A stretch of 64,000 bases of DNA, taken from assembly GCA_963831645.1 (NCBI GenBank), contig CAWHQZ010000013.1:338740-402739 (forward strand). Reading direction: 5' to 3'. This DNA is from CAWHQZ01 sp963831645 (GTDB lineage Bacteria; Pseudomonadota; Alphaproteobacteria; Rhizobiales; Aestuariivirgaceae). The notes under the pieces were generated by a model. That model was not told the origin of the DNA, did no database searches, and saw only the letters and a program-made list of their open reading frames with translations. A program made the translations under genes and the position numbers. Positions 62,843 to 64,000 of the stretch are shown here, piece after piece (the first letter of the stretch is position 1; every line of letters starts with the position of its first letter).

Positions 62843-63815
62843 ATGAGACAGATCGACCGTACTGTCGGGAGCTCCTTGAGCGTGCTGATGGTCATCGTGA
62901 TTGCCACCGGCGCACCAGCGCAACCTTCGCGAGGCATCGCCCGCGTCGGGATCCTCAATTCCGGCACGGCGCAGGATGCGCGCGTAAAGACGTTTCGCGA
63001 CGGGCTTCGCGAACTCGGCTACGTCGAGGGGCAGAACCTAGTCACACGTACCGTGGGGCCGACGGGCGCCCGATCGTCTCCCGTGCTCGCCGACGACTTG
63101 CTCGCGAGCCACGTCGACGTGATCGTCGCCATGGGGCCGTCGGCAGGGGCGGTCAAGCAGCAAACGAGCACCCGTCCGATCGTCTTTGCGTTCAGCGGAG
63201 ATCCGTGGGCACCGGCCTGGTCTCCAATCTCGCGCCGGCCGGGTGGCAACATCACGGGCTTGTCCTTCATGTCGAGCGACCTGGCGGCCAAGCGACTCGA
63301 TCTGCTGAAGCAGATGCGTCCGCGAACCGCGCGGGTCGCCGCCTCTACAATCCGGCCGAGCGGGCAACGGCGCCGGAATTGCGAGACACGGAGGCCGCGG
63401 CCGGGACGATCAGCGTGACGCTGCAACGGCTGGAGGCCCGCACCCGGATGACCTGAGCGGCTCTTCGCGAAGGCCACACGCGGGCGAGCTGACGGGTGAT
63501 CGTATTCGCTCATGGCTTTCGGTCGTGTACCGCGCACGGATGATCGAACTGGCCGCGCGGCAAGGTCTGCCCACAATGTACGGTTGGCGGGAGTTCGTCG
63601 AGGCCAGGGGCCTATGTCGTACGGCCCGACGTAAACGCAATGCTTCGACGAGCGGCGGTCTACGTGGACCGCATCGTGAAGGGCGCCAGGCCCGCCGATC
63701 TTCCCGTCGAGCAGCCGACAAAGTTGGAGCTGGTCATCAACCTCAAGACCGCCAAGGCGCTCGGCTTGACGATTCCGCCGTTCCTGCTCCTCGGGCGGAT
63801 CATGTGATCGAATAG
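62843..63815 (+). CDS. ABC transporter substrate-binding protein (PF04392-type), apparent frameshifts
   Basis: From ATG 62843: SLSVLMVIVIATGAPAQPSR (signal), IARVGILNSG, FRDGLRELGYVEGQNLVTRT, DDLLASHVDVIVAMGPSAGA and TRPIVFAFSGDP. Other frames give RPGGNITGLSFMSSDLAAKR, RMIELAARQGLPTMYGWREF, AVYVDRIVKGARPADLPVEQ and PTKLELVINLKTAKALGLTI, ending HVIE at 63815. The tail PVEQPTKLELVINLKTAKAL is diagnostic for this family. About four frame breaks. Ligand unknown. Confidence 0.78.
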
Positions 63816-63817
63816 GT

Positions 63818-64000
63818 ATGGTTCGCCCGCCGCAGAGCGTCGACGCCTCCGCCTCGACGCTCTCTCCGGAGGTCGGCGGGCTCAGGTCGCTGCGGATCGA
63901 GCACGCCGTCATGGCCGCGGCGGCGGCCGCCCTCCTGGTGCTGGTCGTGTTGCCCCTGGCCTTCTTGCTCTGGGGCAGCCTCAGCACCGAGGGCCGTCTC
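63818..64000 (+). CDS. ABC transporter permease, 5' end only
   Basis: ATG 63818, 2 bases after the previous stop. 61 codons run to the window edge: RIEHAVMAAAAAALLVLVVL then PLAFLLWGSLSTEGRL, the first membrane span and following loop of a binding-protein-dependent permease (iron or amine type). Incomplete. Confidence 0.6.
   Translation, partial: MVRPPQSVDASASTLSPEVGGLRSLRIEHAVMAAAAAALLVLVVLPLAFLLWGSLSTEGRL

Overview
The first ~58.5 kb reads as one alphaproteobacterial chromosome, most like Hyphomicrobiales/Rhizobiales. The support is a fused CysNC next to CysD, a HutF-type histidine pathway, a BMP-type nucleoside importer joined to cdd-punA-deoCAB, and high GC with many GC-rich palindromic repeats. 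No rRNA, tRNA or CRISPR array was found. The last ~5 kb (about 59.0-64.0 kb) differs: higher GC, other gene families, and a probable reading-frame break every 100-200 bases. It may be a chimeric join or a low-accuracy contig end.

Layout. 1-2.9 kb (minus): a secreted HExxHxxGxxH metalloprotease running off the left edge, coupled to an unknown partner gene. 3.1-5.1 kb: a graveyard of fragments (3' end of preA, a DyP/SDR chimera, a transposase tail). 5.2-9.1 kb (plus): two Tat-exported proteins of unknown function, a tandem partial duplicate of the second, and a DyP-type peroxidase. 9.2-18.5 kb (minus): a nucleoside uptake and salvage operon (BMP binding protein, ATPase, two permeases, Cdd, PunA, DeoC, DeoA, DeoB), with a sugar kinase divergent from it. 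20.0-20.7 kb: a MazEF-like toxin-antitoxin pair. 20.7-24.8 kb (minus): a YdcZ-type membrane protein, an MBL/beta-CASP hydrolase, a LOG-family phosphoribohydrolase and an RNA methyltransferase. 25.0-27.3 kb: HU, then ribokinase and nucleoside hydrolase. 27.4-32.4 kb (plus): DadA-like oxidoreductase, RlpA-like protein, acetylpolyamine deacetylase-like protein, and a flavin/Fe-S N-demethylase-like enzyme. 32.4-38.7 kb (minus): amidase, a polyamine-type ABC importer and an SDR dehydrogenase.

38.7-45.3 kb: histidine degradation (hutU and hutI minus; hutF and hutH plus) with a DUF559 gene translationally linked between hutF and hutH. 45.3-46.7 kb: a broken toxin-antitoxin pair and a DUF3883 gene. 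46.9-50.9 kb: a zinc-type alcohol dehydrogenase, then cysNC and cysD split by a palindromic element. 51.0-57.5 kb: an island of toxin-antitoxin modules (VapBC-like, Phd-like, HicBA, TumE/HTH, XRE with a dead RelE, HigBA) mixed with a nucleotidyltransferase and a cytochrome P450. 57.9-58.6 kb: a truncated alpha/beta hydrolase. 59.0-64.0 kb: two MBL hydrolases, a Tat-signal amidohydrolase, a PF04392-type binding protein and the start of an ABC permease.

Many conserved genes carry a single 1-base frame break while keeping full family length (deoB, the nucleoside ATPase, bmpA, hutI, hutF, hutH, cysNC, DUF3883, hicA). Sequencing or assembly indels explain this better than decay, so I describe these as genes with apparent frameshifts. 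True remnants are marked as pseudogenes.
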